DNA of 64,000 bases, taken from Acanthococcus lagerstroemiae. Lineage: Eukaryota > Arthropoda > Insecta > Hemiptera > Eriococcidae. Position numbers and translations under genes: made by a program. The stretch is from contig CM063106.1 of NCBI GenBank assembly GCA_031841125.1, forward strand, positions 744,001 through 808,000, given 5' to 3'. Under the pieces are notes generated by a model, which was not told where the DNA came from, made no database searches, and saw only the letters and a program-made list of their open reading frames with translations. This document shows positions 34,195-46,678 of the stretch, one piece after another; the stretch's first letter is position 1; every line of letters starts with the position of its first letter.

Positions 34195-37107
34195 ACAATA
34201 AATAACGTGACAGTCAAGCTGGAAGTGGATACCGGATGTGGTTACACTCGCATTCCAGAATTCACATTTAAGCATCTAAACAGCAGATACCAAATCCGCC
34301 CTACAGAGTTAGGCTTTGTTTAATACCTGGCTAGGTTAAGTAAAATGGCAGAACCTTCCCATCTATATTGTCAAAGATGGTTGAGTACTACTGTTCAGTT
34401 GAGAATGGGTAAGAAGTTTTGGACTGCATCATAAACTGGAAACATTGGGAATAGAGCCTGAAGAGCGCCCAGAGGAGCAAACTGCATTCAATCTAGATAG
34501 CATGAAGAATGACATTAAAACGTTACAACAAAAATTTAGTCGAGTCTTTGAACCATGGATTAGGTGCCTACTAGAGAAATACACCAATTCCCTGAAACTA
34601 CGCCCAGGGGCCGGACTCAACTTCTATAAGGCCAAAGAAGTTCCATATGCCCTGTGTGAACAAGTGCAAAGAGAACTCAAAACGCTAGAAGGTGAAAACA
34701 TTATAGAATAGAGCACCCATAACAAATAGGGATTGCCTGCAGTAGTCATTGAAAATTGTAATGGACAATTACGAATTTGCAGTGACTGTAAAATATGGGT
34801 AAATAAACAGCTGGAAAACGTTGATTTCCTCATTTTAAATATGGAGGAGATGCTGAACAAACTACGCGGATCTAGATATTTCTGTATACTGGACTTGTTC
34901 ACAGCATATCTGCATGTTCCTGTTAATGCCAAATCAGCCAAAATTCAGACACTAACAATGCAAGTGGATTCATTCATATATGTAAACGTCTACAATTTGG
35001 TAGTAAAATGGCTCCGGTAGAATTCCACCACATCCTCAGCCAAATACATGATGGGCTTGAAGGTACTATCACATATTTTGATGGTATCATCATCCATGCT
35101 GAAACCTACAATGAATATAAATCAAGACTAAAAGCTGCCCTACATTGACAATAGGAACATGACTTATATATTAATAAGCAGAAATGTTCCTTCTTCGAAG
35201 AAAAAATCGAGTATTTGGGACATCTTATCTCTTATAACAGCATTAAGAAGCACCCGGAAAAAATTCAGGCAGTACTAGAGGCCCCACAACCAAAAAATGT
35301 AACAAAGGTCCGACAATTTCTAGGTCTTATTACATATTATACACAGTTTATACCAAATCTAGCAACCCTGACAGCACCATTAGAAGTATTACTGAAGAAG
35401 AATTGCCGTTTCAAATGGAACAAACACTGCCAATATGCATTCAAGATACTAAAAGAGGCGGTCGCATCATTCAATCAAAAAAAAAAACATGTTGTTGTCA
35501 TATGCAATTTGTCACCCTATGGATTAGGAACTGTACTTGCGCATTAAGACAACAGTATAGATCGGGCATGCAAGAAGTTCTACAAATATCTATACAATCA
35601 GAAATTCACACTAATAAATAACAATAAGCCAATCACTCACATCTTTAAGCCTGGCAAGGGAGTACCACAATTGACATCCTCAAGGCTGCTGTGATATGCA
35701 AACTTCTTAGCAGGATTTGATTTCAAGCTACTACACAGAGATGGCAGGGAAAATCAACATTTGGACTACCTTTCAAGAGCGCCACTGTCTATCAAAGATT
35801 GTATTGATGCAACTATAGAACTCCACTATATGACAATAGGTAGCATTTCCAATGGAGAGTGTTTAACATTTGACTCAGTAGTGGGAGAAACAGACAGAGA
35901 TGAAATACCTCAAATGCTAAAACAAGATCTTTTATAGGGAGACAATTTCAATCTCAATTACTTGTTGGACCAGGGAGCCATATTTTGGAAAAATAGAGCG
36001 ATCATTCCAAAAACACTACAAAGACAAAGTTTTACAATAATTACACAAAACACACCAGGGCATCAGGAAGATGAAAGAACTCAGCAGACAATTTGTATAA
36101 ATATTGGAAGAACATAGACTGGGACATCAAACACATGGTGCGTGAATGTAAACTATACAACAACACAAAGAAAACACCTACAAAAGTCACTCCATATGCA
36201 TGGGAACCAGCATCTGTAAATTGGGAGCGAGTCCACATTGATTTTGCGGGACCAAAATATGAGAAATTTTTCCTAATCCTCGTTGACAGCCTATCAAAGT
36301 AGGCAGAAGTTGGAATATTTAACAGCGCTCCGACATATTGGCAACAACAATCGCGGAACTGGAAAATATTTTATCTCCCACAGGCTATCCGAACATTCTA
36401 GTGAGTGACAATGCAACGATATTCAAGAGCACCGAATTTAGAGCATATTGTGAAAAATATGCGATACAACACAAAATTTATCGCACCAGGTCATCCAGCC
36501 GCAAACGGACAGGCAGAACAATATGTACAAACGATCAAACAACATCTACAATGTATGGAAGAAAACAACAGTCCATTACCAAAGAAAATTCGGGACATTT
36601 TACTACGGTATAGAGCGACACCACAACAAAATGGGAAAACACCATCACAGGCGTAAGTACCTAAATCAAGACATGAGAATACGTCTTCATGCTCTATTTC
36701 CAAAGAAAATAATTAAGAATACAATTAATGATAATTGGAAGGCCAAAGAATTAAGTGTGGGAGACAGTATAATATCCAGAAACTATATCAGAAATGAGAA
36801 ATGGCAAACAACGATAGTCTTACAAAAATTAGGGAAATTACATTACAAAATCAAACTGGATATGGGATACACACTGAAGCGTCACAGTGAGCAACTACAA
36901 ATATCAGAAGTTACCAAGCAGCCAGAATATGTTTGCCAAGAACGACCAGTTATATTTGACAAACTCAACAGGAAGATAGAAGGGATAAAATTAAGGGGGA
37001 CTATAAACAATCCACCTCAAGAACAGAACATTGTTCCAACCCTAACAGAAGTTGTAACATTAGCACCAGAACTGGATACTCCAGCCACAGTTCAGAGCAA
37101 ACGTTGA
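34195..37107 (+). pseudogene. Gypsy pol (protease, RT, RNase H, integrase), decayed
   Basis: Protease: LEVDTGCG (about 34222), with DTG present. Reverse transcriptase: YFCILDLFTAYLHVPV (about 34880), first catalytic Asp present. The YxDD site reads TYFDGIIIHAE (about 35074), so the second Asp is Gly. The thumb/RNase H connection has EYLGHLIS and QFLGLITYYTQFIPNL (35208-35360). Integrase: a zinc-finger remnant around 36110, VHIDFAGP (36230), VSDNATIF (36400) and HPAANGQAEQ with the third acidic residue (36500). A C-terminal basic region ends at 37107. Stops at 34711, 35018, 35147, 35938 and 36301 and several frame changes show it is inactive. Confidence 0.9.
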
Positions 37108-37184
37108 GGAGATCAGAATGAACAATAGTCAAGCCCATGAAATACCGGGACTAAACCAGCTCCATCAAACTAAGCCTGGGAGAC

Positions 37185-37404
37185 TGTAATGACCAAATAC
37201 ACTACATGTGTGTAACAGCGTATTGTATCCCATGGGCGTGTAAAAGCGCCATATTGTTTATCAAATTATCATCAATGTAAGCTGGATTCACTATTCTTAA
37301 TGTATATTAGGTTAAGCGAAAGCATTTCGTTTCTATTACAATATTAAAAAAACAAATTTATATTTTTGGAGTATTTTGCGTGTATTATGAAGTAGTACTC
37401 CACA
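37185..37404 (+). repeat. 3' LTR of the gypsy element
   Basis: 220 bp, preceded by the purine-containing tract AAGCCTGGGAGAC, a weak polypurine tract. Ends ACTCCACA as the 5' copy does. Confidence 0.92.
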
Positions 37405-37419
37405 GTACACTTATATAAA

Positions 37420-37920
37420 AAAATTAGGGATTCAAAGTTTAAGCTATTAATGGCTTAATTTTAAGTTTAAGCTGTTGTTTCAACGATTTCAGGTCAGCCA
37501 TTAAGTCAGTGATTTGTTTGGCTTTTTTTTTCATTTAAGCCAATAGCAGATCATTGCTTTAAAAAAATTACAGTACTCCTTTCCTTATCAAAATGAACAA
37601 TCAGGTTCAGGATAAGAAATCTAATCTTTATGCAAGCAAATAAACATACACAATTTTTATTTAAAGAAAAAGTAAGCATGATTAAAATGTGAAATGAAAA
37701 TGAACAAAAAATGATAAGGTATGAAACACTAAATTAAGCCAATAGGTTTGGCTCAAGTAGTTGTTCAAAGGACAAAAATAACACAATATTAAGCCAATGG
37801 GATTGGCTTAAGTAATCGTTCAAACAGAAAAAATCCTTGGCTTATGTCAGATAAAGAAACTCGATTGAATAATAAGTTTAAGCTAAGTTTTAAGCCAAGA
37901 ACAATTGGTTTCAAATCCAT
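37420..37920. repeat. Keyword-array segment (word TTAAGCC / GGCTTAA)
   Basis: The words TTTAAGC, TTAAGCCAATRG and GGCTTAA occur about twelve times in both orientations between 37440 and 37905, interspersed with unrelated sequence. Weak inverted ends (GGGATTCAAAGTTTAAGC and, inverted, GGATTTGAAACC) suggest a non-autonomous element inserted just beyond the gypsy 3' LTR. Confidence 0.5.
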
Positions 37921-38499
37921 GATTAAAAAATATTGTACAGTACGAGTGGGTCAAAAACGCGTTTACGCTTGTTCTGTTGCATTACCGCTCTTTTTCCCCA
38001 CTAGTACTGTGATAAGTATTTATGATGGAATATGAATCTCCATTCAGTGTTACCTCCTATTTCTCATCTGTGTACAATATACGCAGTGCTACCAGATACA
38101 ACAACGCAAGTCTTCTATTCTCTGTTTCATTATTATCATCGTCCTTATATTGACGCTCTAATGTTGTCATGTGTTTTTTCTTCTTTATGCGTTGTGATAA
38201 ATTGGTTAAATGCGTTCCACTTATAAGGTTCCATTGTGGTAGCAGTAAGTGTGGTTTAAATCTACGGGATTACATGTTAAATTATAAACTGCTAATACAA
38301 ACTAGTGAAGAATCGTTTAACGTTGAAAGTAATTTGAATGACACAAGCGCGAGTGCTACTGGACCTTTCTGACTGTTGGTTCCAAATGAGGTGATATTCG
38401 CAAGACGCTGAGAATTACTTGAAGAGTTCAAATGACAAGAATGAAATCCAATTGTGGGAATTGGTGGTTACAAACTGATCACCTATAACCTGGATGGAA

Positions 38500-38625
38500 A
38501 AATACCAAACCCTGGGTGAGTTTGGTCCAGGCCCTTTGTGAGTCTGGTATAAATTCCTAGCCCTGCGTGAGTTTGGTCCAGACCCTCAGTGAGTCTGAAG
38601 AAAATCCAATTCCCTTAGTGAGTCT
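38500..38625. repeat. Short keyword array (GTGAGTTTGGTCCA)
   Basis: Five spaced copies of a phrase like CCCTGNGTGAGTTTGGTCCA, some as GTGAGTCTGG, at 25-40-bp intervals. Not coding in any frame. Function unknown. Confidence 0.6.
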
Positions 38626-38629
38626 TGGT

Positions 38630-39740
38630 GGTCGTGATTATGAGCAAATGACCTATAAATCCAGCATTGAATTGTTGGCTGTTAATCAGAGTGCGTATTA
38701 ACAGGTGGCAACCAATGCCCATAAAATCCAGTACGCAAACTTGTAAAAGTTAGGCTGGTAACTTCAATCGCCCAGGACAAAAAGAATGGACCCAGCAAAT
38801 CTTGGAAAGACAAAAACCAAGAAATTCAAAGGCTCGAAGTAATCAAACCAGGTTGCGAAGACAGAAATCAGATAAGTGAAACTTTTACTTGTATCTTAAA
38901 TAAAAATATATACTCGTTATAAATACCCTCCAAAAGCCACAAAATTAATTGCAAGGTTTAAGATTTTGTGTATTTTCTAAAAAGGAATAAAACTAGCTAT
39001 GTATCGAAAATTTTAAAGCTAGAAAGAAATAGGATGATAACAGCGTTAACACTTGTTATTTGTGCTTATGTGCATTAATAGTGATGTATGCTGCCTATAG
39101 GCATAACAAAACAAAGAGGCTTATTTTGTCGTTATATTAGTACCTTTTTTGGTGGCTCATTAGAAGTCAACTGGGGTCTTATCACGTGGACAAATGTAAA
39201 ACACTCATCAATGGATGACAATAGATGACATCAACAGGTGGCACGTTGTATCCGAGTATGAGTCGGTCAGTATTTGATGTACCGCTATTGCAAAATTCAT
39301 AGCTCTGGTGTAGAATACAGTTGCAAATTTGATTTTATACCAAAGAGTGATTGAGAAAATTTTTATTTCAATTATAAGATCATTATAAGTGATCCATTGC
39401 TGGTAACTGAAAAGGTGACGAATTATAAATTTTGTGCAGTAAGTATCAGGTGCTTAAAAGAATGTATAGTATTCGTGAAATAAAAATCAAAAAAGAAGAA
39501 AATAACGAGTAAGTTGAAACACAGTAATATTTAGTTATTAAAAAGGGGATTTTGTTATCTAGGATGGCAGACAATTCACAAGAAGTAAAGGAAGGTGGAA
39601 CAAATGAAGGAAAATCGCAAACCTCGGCCAACACAGGCACTAGAACATTGGATGAAAATCTCCAAACGTTTGAACTAGAAGCCAACTTAAAACAGTAAGA
39701 GTTCTGGTGCAAACCAGTTGCATGTTATTGTATCCCGTTG
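38630..39740. other. No gene recognised
   Basis: AT-rich. Short open frames have no motifs. No clear repeat structure. Confidence 0.4.
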
Positions 39741-39756
39741 AAGATTTTGATGTGCG

Positions 39757-40060
39757 TATCCAAGTGGAACGCATTCGAAAAACCACTTCCAGTACTACAT
39801 TGATGAGCTCTATATATTAAAACAGGGTTAGATGCAAGAGTGGTAGTAAGCGTTTGTGGACAATCTGCGTTGTGGAATTCCCACTTTAAAATGTACACCA
39901 AGGATCTGTGTATTGGCGAGCGCATTCAGGTGGATATACATTCGTTAAACCACTACCACTACTACATTGATGAGCTTTATGATGAAAACCGGTTTAGATG
40001 TGTGGGTGGTAGTGACAGTGGAATTTCAACTTTAAAACCACAACATAACCACTACCCCAC
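39757..40060. repeat. Degenerate tandem duplication, period about 180 bp
   Basis: A block with GGAACGCATTCGAAAAACC, CTACATTGATGAGCTC and GGTTAGATG...GTGGTAGT at 39757-39850 recurs at about 39920-40020 with CTACATTGATGAGCTTTATG and GGTTTAGATG...GGTGGTAGT. Open frames cross it, but the two copies use different frames. Confidence 0.55.
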
Positions 40061-40442
40061 CGTTTCTGCACTTGTACTATGACGACTAATCAAAACGTTT
40101 CTGTTGAAAATGGTTGATATTTCAAACAAAACAGAATTACCTACTAATGCGCTTGATACTGATAACATGATAACTCGTATCATTCGGTTGTTCGGTGTTA
40201 CTTTTCAGTTTTCGAATAATTATCAGAAAGTTTCGAGTGTTGTTTTCAATTTGCAATTTAAGAGAACTAAGTATTCAGTGTTTTGTCGATTGCATTTCCT
40301 AAATACCTACGTCGCATAAAAGATCAAATGTTGGAGAATTCTACAATCCATTCCAACAAGAGTTCGTGGAAAAAAAGCAAACATTCTGCAGCGAGAGGTC
40401 TTTTGGTGACCAGGTAACGCTTGAAAAATTTTGTAATATCCT

Positions 40443-41673
40443 TGTTATGTAGTAAGTACTAAGCTCGAAATGTACAGATCCGGAATGGTACAAGCATTTT
40501 TGTACTGTGCGCGAATCGAACGACCCACTTTTATCTGAACCTGAGATATCAGACTTAATACAATTGATACTGTACCGTTCGCGATTAGTGTACCAACTTG
40601 TAGGAAATAAATAACATTGTGGGCACAGAATAAATTGTATAAACCCTGAAATAGATTGTATTTGTATGTAATAATCCCTTATTGCCCTTTACATGGTTCA
40701 ACATGATAGTTCTTATAGTGCAGTGGCCAACGTTGGAGGTGTGCATCATTCTCATGCAATCACTTTATTCGAAAGGGGTTGTAATTTAGCATACAGTTTT
40801 TGCAGAAGCTAATGCCAGGGGTCTAGTCAACTTGATCGATGTGCAGTCATAGAAATGGCCAGTTTCAATTTATCGTGAATTATCAAGATCACCAGGTTAA
40901 ATTTTTACACTTATGTGCTCTCAAAAAACGAAGACTGCTGCAAAAGTTGCTTACAATTTAATTGACATTTTTTATGGATTCAGTGCCCCCTCCCTGTTAC
41001 AATCTAATAATTATCGCGAATTCGTAAATGCCATTATCAGTGATTTGGAACTGTTATGGCCGGGTCTCAAGACTGCATATAGTAAACCTTGGCATTCTCA
41101 AAGTCAGAGAGGTATCAAACAACCAAACCGCGATGTTGAGGAAATGGCGAGAGCTTGGATGATTGACAATGGTTTGACTGCCTGGGCTGATGAATTATGT
41201 ACGTTTCGTCCAAATTTCAAAAAAATAAGTTACCCCTCAGGAATTAAACAATCCCCTTTTGAGGCACTGTTTGACAGGAAAGCGAAATTAGAAGTATCAG
41301 TGTGATGGAAGTTACACGAGAAACTGACCTCAATACAAAAAAAAAGAAAGAAAAAAAAAAGAAAAAAAAAAGAGCAGAACAGTTTGTCTTCAAACGATAA
41401 TGTAATGCTGGAAAAGCTATATGTACTGTTTCCATCAAGAGGAATCTAGATGAGGGGTACTATAATGGCTGTATATCTCTATTTTCTTCTTTGTCAGCTT
41501 TTGGTCTTATTGGTAAAAACTTTTCATACATTTCGCAAATGGTACAGCATTATTTGTACCTAGTCCGATATTTCGGGTTCAATGCAAATAAGTTGCGGTC
41601 GTTCGATTCACGCATGGTACAAAAATGCTTATACAATTCCCGATCTGTACAATTTCGGGTTTGGTACGTAACA
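40443..41673 (+). mobile_element. Ginger-type DNA transposon, internally deleted
   Basis: Exact 4-bp duplication TCCT at 40439-40442 and 41674-41677. Ends are TGTTATGTA and TACGTAACA, with imperfect inverted repeats of about 90 bp sharing GAAATTGTACAGATC and AAGCATTTTTGTAC blocks. TGT...ACA ends, a 4-bp duplication and an integrase-like transposase are the Ginger signature. At 1.23 kb it keeps only part of the transposase. Confidence 0.8.
40913..41305 (+). pseudogene. Ginger integrase-like transposase fragment
   Basis: 130 codons, C-terminal part of the catalytic core. AAKVAYNLIDIFYGFSAPSL precedes LQSNNYREFV, where the usual SDNG (second catalytic Asp) reads SNNY, so that Asp is lost. It is followed by LELLWPGLK, KPWHSQSQRGIKQPNRDVEE (the expected E near VERAN is altered) and GIKQSPFEALFDRKAKLEV. 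This matches integrases related to KRAB-A domain-containing protein 2 (KRBA2) and Ginger elements. The N-terminal zinc finger and first Asp are absent. Non-functional. Confidence 0.75.
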
Positions 41674-41677
41674 TCCT

Positions 41678-43642
41678 GACCATTATCTGTGAGAAGATAT
41701 ACCCTTCCCCATTAAAGAGCATTATTGTTGTAACTATGTATAATATATTGTAGTTTCTGCCTTCTATAATTGGTGGACAGGTATTTGGGTGATTCCATAT
41801 TGAATTTCCAGCTAGGAATTTGTAAAAAATGTAATACTTAATATAAGTAAAAGTAGTTGTATCTAATGTTGGCCACATTACATTCAGCTACATGTATCAA
41901 ATATTCTCCGCATATTTACCCAATGGGAAAAGAAAAATGGCAATTTTGTTCTTAAGCGTGGACATAAAATAGGTATGTTCAACGTGGACACTCACATATT
42001 TCTTGTATTCACGACGAAAGACGTGAATCTTTCGACACTTAGAAGCAGTCTGTAGAAACAGCCTCTAAATCTTCTTTGTGCAGAGACTACTTTCCTAGAT
42101 GAATTGTAGGTACTTTGTAAAACCGTGATCTGTAAGATTGTAACCTATATTGCCGCTGTGTGATCATACAGCCTCATCTTATCGCACTATGTAAACGTGA
42201 AAAATTTGTCTTTCAACGTGGACAACAATTTTTTATGACTCTACCCCCCCCCCCCCAAAGAAAAATCAAATTTAAGCCTGCCCGTCGACGGAATACGGTT
42301 TTCTCAGTGACCCTAGTATCGATTTCAACGAAAATACATTTGGAAAGTGAACCTCGTTTTTTTGTTTTTGTCCACGTCAAATTATCTAATTTTCAGAGAA
42401 TCACCCATTTACTGTCCTGAGCATTATGGTATGCCTTCCCTTAGGAGATATCACAAATCTATTATTTGTCTGTTATTCCATTTTTATTATCTCCTAATTT
42501 GCGCATATTCATTTTGCAGAAATAGCATCAACTATCACCAAAAATGTATCCGAAACCTTGAACATTATTCAGGAATGGATCAGAAATAAGCGGCGGGGCA
42601 CAAAAATACGAAATGACCAACGAAACAGTGCACAACCACGACCAAGTATAAAAAAAGGCGGACGAATAGTTCAACGCAGCCCGGACATTCGTTTCCAAAT
42701 TTGAATCAAACTCAAATATCTTCGTTACTGCGCACCCCTCTCACTTCCTCAAAACATCATACCTTGCAAACAATAGTGACATTAGATGGTCCGTCCATCT
42801 CATCAAATTCCGGAATAGGATGTATACAATACCTTAGAATTTGTTTTTTATTTAAATTGTTTTTTAATGAATGATTTTTTTTTTATTTTAAATAATATTT
42901 CAGGGTGTCTACAACTATTGATAAGCAGTTTGGTTCTCGCACTGAGCTTGTCATACGTTCATGATTTTGCCCGCTTCACGCTTATTAACTGTTCGGTTTC
43001 TTTCAGAACTTCCTCAAACTGATTGTACGAGTCCTACAGGTCCGCCGCCCGTGTTGGTTCTATCCTATTTTTGGACGCCATTCCTTTGGAGTTGTAATGT
43101 AAAATTTGTAAGTCAGTCTTGCTCTCTCTGCTATCTTATATATATTTTGGGACAAGTGTTTTGTAAATTAGCTCAACCATTTCTTTGGAGAGGTGCTCGT
43201 CTATGAAAATCAACTGGGGAGCCAGCTCAGATTACCTGGCCATTCAGCTTTTCCTTCTTAGAGTTTTCTACCAGGTCTTATTTGACCCCATTACTATTTA
43301 GTCTAACAATCATTGTCAAGGTCTGATTTCTTGAAAGCAGCCCTTGTACTGCCCAGAAATAGTAATCTTGGAGTTCTACCTCAAGGTTTTCTGTCGCCTT
43401 ATTAAATATTTTCTTCACATCTTCTGACTCCTGGTACAGAATGCCATTAATTATGACATTGTTTTTCTTGCTTTATTGCAGAAATAGACTTTAAAAAAAA
43501 CTTCTGAATTCGAGTACATGTAACGTTTATCTTTTTTATTGTTTCAGTTGTATGAGATGTGTAGTGAGTTTATTCCGTCTTGATATTCATTTTTTTTATT
43601 TATTTAATATATTTACTTTTTTGATGTACCATGTGCATATGT
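41678..43642. other. No gene recognised; C tract and a mariner-like end
   Basis: A poly-C tract at 42244-42257. A phrase CAGGGTGTCTACAAC at 42902 looks like a mariner end without a located partner. Otherwise AT-rich non-coding DNA. Confidence 0.4.
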
Positions 43643-43735
43643 GTTACCGGAAATGTTGATTGTTCAGAGATTACAAAAACGCCTAGTCCATCTCACGAGT
43701 TCCTAAAATGACCAGGTCATGACTATAATGACTAG

Positions 43736-43901
43736 CAGTGGCGCAAATACGGGAGAACCCCCTCCCCCGAACCTCTTATAAGTTTATTTTTTGTTCATTC
43801 AACGAAAATTGAACATGGTGAAAAAATACCTACTTTTTATTCTATGATTTCAGCCCCCCCCCCCCCCCCCCCCCCCGAAGGAACGATTAGTTACGCTACT
43901 G
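43736..43901. mobile_element. hAT-type MITE
   Basis: Exact 8-bp duplication ATGACTAG (43728-43735 and 43902-43909). Ends CAGTGGCGCAAATA and, inverted, CAGTAGCGTAACTA. Contains a poly-C run. The sister copy at 54600 has the undivided ATGACTAGG site. Confidence 0.9.
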
Positions 43902-44685
43902 ATGACTAGGACGTAATAACGTGTATTTTAATTATTGTTGTAGGCAATGCGTTGTTGATTTATAAGATTATAAAGCTGGCCTAGGCTGTCTTGTGAGTGC
44001 CGGAGAGGTAGTAGGTACTATCAATCTTGAGGACAAAGAATGACTCAGTAGTGAAAATGAACAAAAAAATAGTTTATGCTTTTACATGCTTGTATTACGT
44101 TGGTAAGAAAAACCATCTAAAATAATTGTAGAATTAAGTACAATATGACGTTTTATTCTACAGATGAGAGGAAAGCACGAACAAGAAGAAATCTGGAACA
44201 TCCGAAACGTATAATGAGTTATCACGTTTTCAGTTATCGTTGAGCCGTCAGTGTAGAAACGCGCATGCGCGGGAACATATTATAGAACAGATGTTTTGTC
44301 TAAAATTTCCTAGACATTTAAAATTTTATAAATCCCACTTGTGACGTGTCCACGAACAGGGTCTTAGTGGTAAGTGAACATTCAGGCTCTTTTCTTGTGA
44401 CATGTCACTCTTCTGTTCTTTAAAATCACGACGCACTTAAGCAGTCACTTTAGCTCCTAAAAACTGTGATTAAAATCGTACTTTACCATCATCTGTAGAA
44501 TAATAAATTTATAAAATTACTCGTAAATTTTCAAAACTTCTGCCATATTTTCAAACTTTACATTAATTACTGTTAGATCTTTCAAACTTGAATACGGTAA
44601 TATGTAGTTTACACGAATGTTATAAAGAAGGTATGCTAATTTGGTGCGGTAAGTACTCCTATATAGTCATTTCAAAATGCAATTA

Positions 44686-45043
44686 GGAGTCGTTCATTAA
44701 TTACGTACAGCCCCCCCCCGGGGGGGGGGGGGGGTAAAATCTCTACATGGCCTTATTGAGAAGGGGAGAGGTAGAAGCCATTCTTACGTAATTTTTAATG
44801 TAGCCACCACTCAGGCGACACATTTTCTACATGCAGCCGCTAAAGATGAGTAAATACACATACAGTGAAACCTGTTGAACCTTTTCAAATGATATTAATT
44901 TATTTTAAAACTTTTTAGGAAAATTCATGAAAAAATCACGTAATAAGGGGGAGGGGGGGTTCAGTTAATCTTATGTGTCCTTACATGGGGGTAGGGGGTC
45001 AAAAACGGCCAAAATCATCCTTACGTAATTAATGAATGACCCC
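44686..45043. mobile_element. Harbinger-like MITE (TTA duplication)
   Basis: 358 bp. Ends GGAGTCGTTCATTAATTACG and, inverted, GGGGTCATTCATTAATTACG; flanked by TTA at 44683-44685 and 45044-45046. The interior starts with an abutting C-run/G-run (44711-44732) that forms a pure GC hairpin. The homologous place in copy 2 (about 60768) lacks it. Confidence 0.85.
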
Positions 45044-45437
45044 TTAATCCACGTTTGCATGTGTTCAAATGTGCCCAGAAGTTGTGAAACGAAACTGTAT
45101 ATGCAAAGTACTAGTGCGTAGAGGTATACTAGACACTGCCTGCTCACGAATAGGCCTAGTCAATTTTGCGAATTTCAAGATTTCCTAAATTATTACGGAA
45201 TTCAAGTTATTTAGTTACTATCCCTCGTTCCTAAAACCCAACGACAGTGATGTTATTGCCTGGACATTCTCAAGTTTTCCGTAATTTTCGACACTTCCGG
45301 TAACACAAATACAATACTATTTTCTGTACAAGCTCGTTCTCCCCTCTTTGATGCTGAATTCTGTTATGGAAATATTCTGATGTAATAAAGTACTTTTCAT
45401 TTATAATTAATAAATTTTTTATTATGTCCTGAACTGT

Positions 45438-45591
45438 CAGGGGCGGATACAGAAAATAATTTCGGGGAGGGGGAGGGGTCCGAATGAAAAATGGTATAGA
45501 CGAAACATAATAGCTTTAGGTCACTATAGACAGATTTAAATGTTTGGTATTTCATGGGGGCGAACACCCCCCCCCTCTGTATCCGCCACTG
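45438..45591. mobile_element. hAT-type MITE (ends CAGKGGCGGATACAG)
   Basis: 154 bp with ends CAGGGGCGGATACAG and CTGTATCCGCCACTG. Flanking octamers TGAACTGT and TAAATTGT match at six of eight positions with transitions only, consistent with an aged 8-bp duplication. Confidence 0.75.
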
Positions 45592-45686
45592 TAAATTGTG
45601 CATAATGGCATAACGTGCATAAGAATACTGCCATATGCATGCGCGAAAATTTTGGCTTGCGTAGTGTTTTCGCACACGTAATGTAA

Positions 45687-46148
45687 TGGTACGGCGTAGT
45701 TGGAAACAAGTGATCCGTGAGCGCATTTCCACTACAAATAAATGTGTTCTTGGGGAAGCACCACTGCCAAACGCATTCCATGCGTGTGCGTTTCTTTTGA
45801 AAAGACAATAGTTCGTAGTGGCATTACCACTCTAATACGTTACGCAGAGCAACTACATTTTCATATTTTAATGTGAAAATTTTCAAGGGGGTAGTGGTAC
45901 GACGTAGTGGGAAACAAGTGGTCCGTGAGCGCAGTTCTACTACGAAGAAATCGACGCAGTGGGAAACAAGTGGTCCGTGAGCGCAGTTCCACTACAAAGA
46001 GATATGTCGTCGGCGTAGCGCCACTGCCATCCGCATTCCATGCGTGTGCGTTTTCTTTGAAAAGACAATGGGTCGTAGTGGCATTTCCACTCTAATACGT
46101 GTACGCAGCGCAACTAGATTTTCATGTTTTTAGTGGGAAAATCTTCAA
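45687..46148. repeat. Tandem repeat, unit about 205 bp, 2.3 copies
   Basis: Unit 1 is 45687-45894, a truncated unit 45895-45952, then unit 3 45953-46148. Each starts near GTAGTGGGAAACAAGTGG with TCCGTGAGCGCAG. Full units also share CATTCCATGCGTGTGCGTT and CTCTAATACGT. Divergence between units is about 10-15 percent. Confidence 0.8.
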
Positions 46149-46678
46149 CGGGCTAGGCTTAATCCGGAAGCGGCTCGCAGATTTCTTTTGGACATTGTAA
46201 AAGAATTCGGGTTCATGGACAGCAGATCAACATATGTATGGACCAGGAAAACTACTGTTGGCCCAGAAAATGGGGAAATGGTAACGCCTGACAAAAATGT
46301 AAGTGCTGCACTAATTTTTGAACCCAATTTAGATGACTTGTCAGTATGGAGTATGGAAATTGTAAACCATGTGGTTCTGCAAAAGTAAATGCAGAGGGTA
46401 GCACTAGTAAGGGCAATGAAATGACTGTGTGTCATCCCACCAATCAAGTACAAGATCAAGTGCGACTAGAAACAAGCAAATGTCAGTTTAGTAAGTATAA
46501 CCAAAGTTCCCAGAGTAATCACGAGAGTATTGATAATGTAAACGTAAGTACGGTAGTAAAATTGATAAAAATGATTCAAGGTAGTAATCCTAAAGAAAGC
46601 TCGAAACACGCAAAAATTAATGCAATAAAATTAGATACAGAAACAGATTTTTGTGTGTGGCTCGAGTGATTTCAGATA

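Larger units (their letters stand above)
32277..37404 (+). mobile_element. Ty3/gypsy LTR retrotransposon (degenerate, nearly full length)
   Basis: Two LTRs of about 217 and 220 bp start TGTAAYGACCAAATACAC and end AGTAGTACTCCACA. Internal order is gag, protease, reverse transcriptase, RNase H, integrase, which is Ty3/gypsy order. LTRs differ at about one base in ten, so the insertion is not recent. The flanks (ATGCA left, GTACA right) do not give a clean target duplication. All frames carry stops, and a 321-bp MITE interrupts gag. Probably mag-like from the tRNA-Ser type primer site; that lineage call is tentative. Confidence 0.92.
43643..45305. mobile_element. Ginger-like non-autonomous repeat, copy 1
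   Basis: Inverted ends TGTTACCGGAAATGTTGA and, read inward from the right, TGTTACCGGAAGTGTCGA. About 90 percent similar segments recur at 54515-54635, 55428-55604 and 60600-61053 in the same order and orientation. Two MITEs (43736-43901 and 44686-45043) are inserted. No coding capacity remains. A clean 4-bp duplication was not seen. Confidence 0.65.

Noticed and set aside
46149..46670. Assigning the frames before the first Tigger element to copia gag
   Set aside because: They look coding-like but have no zinc knuckle or known gag motif, so I left them unassigned.
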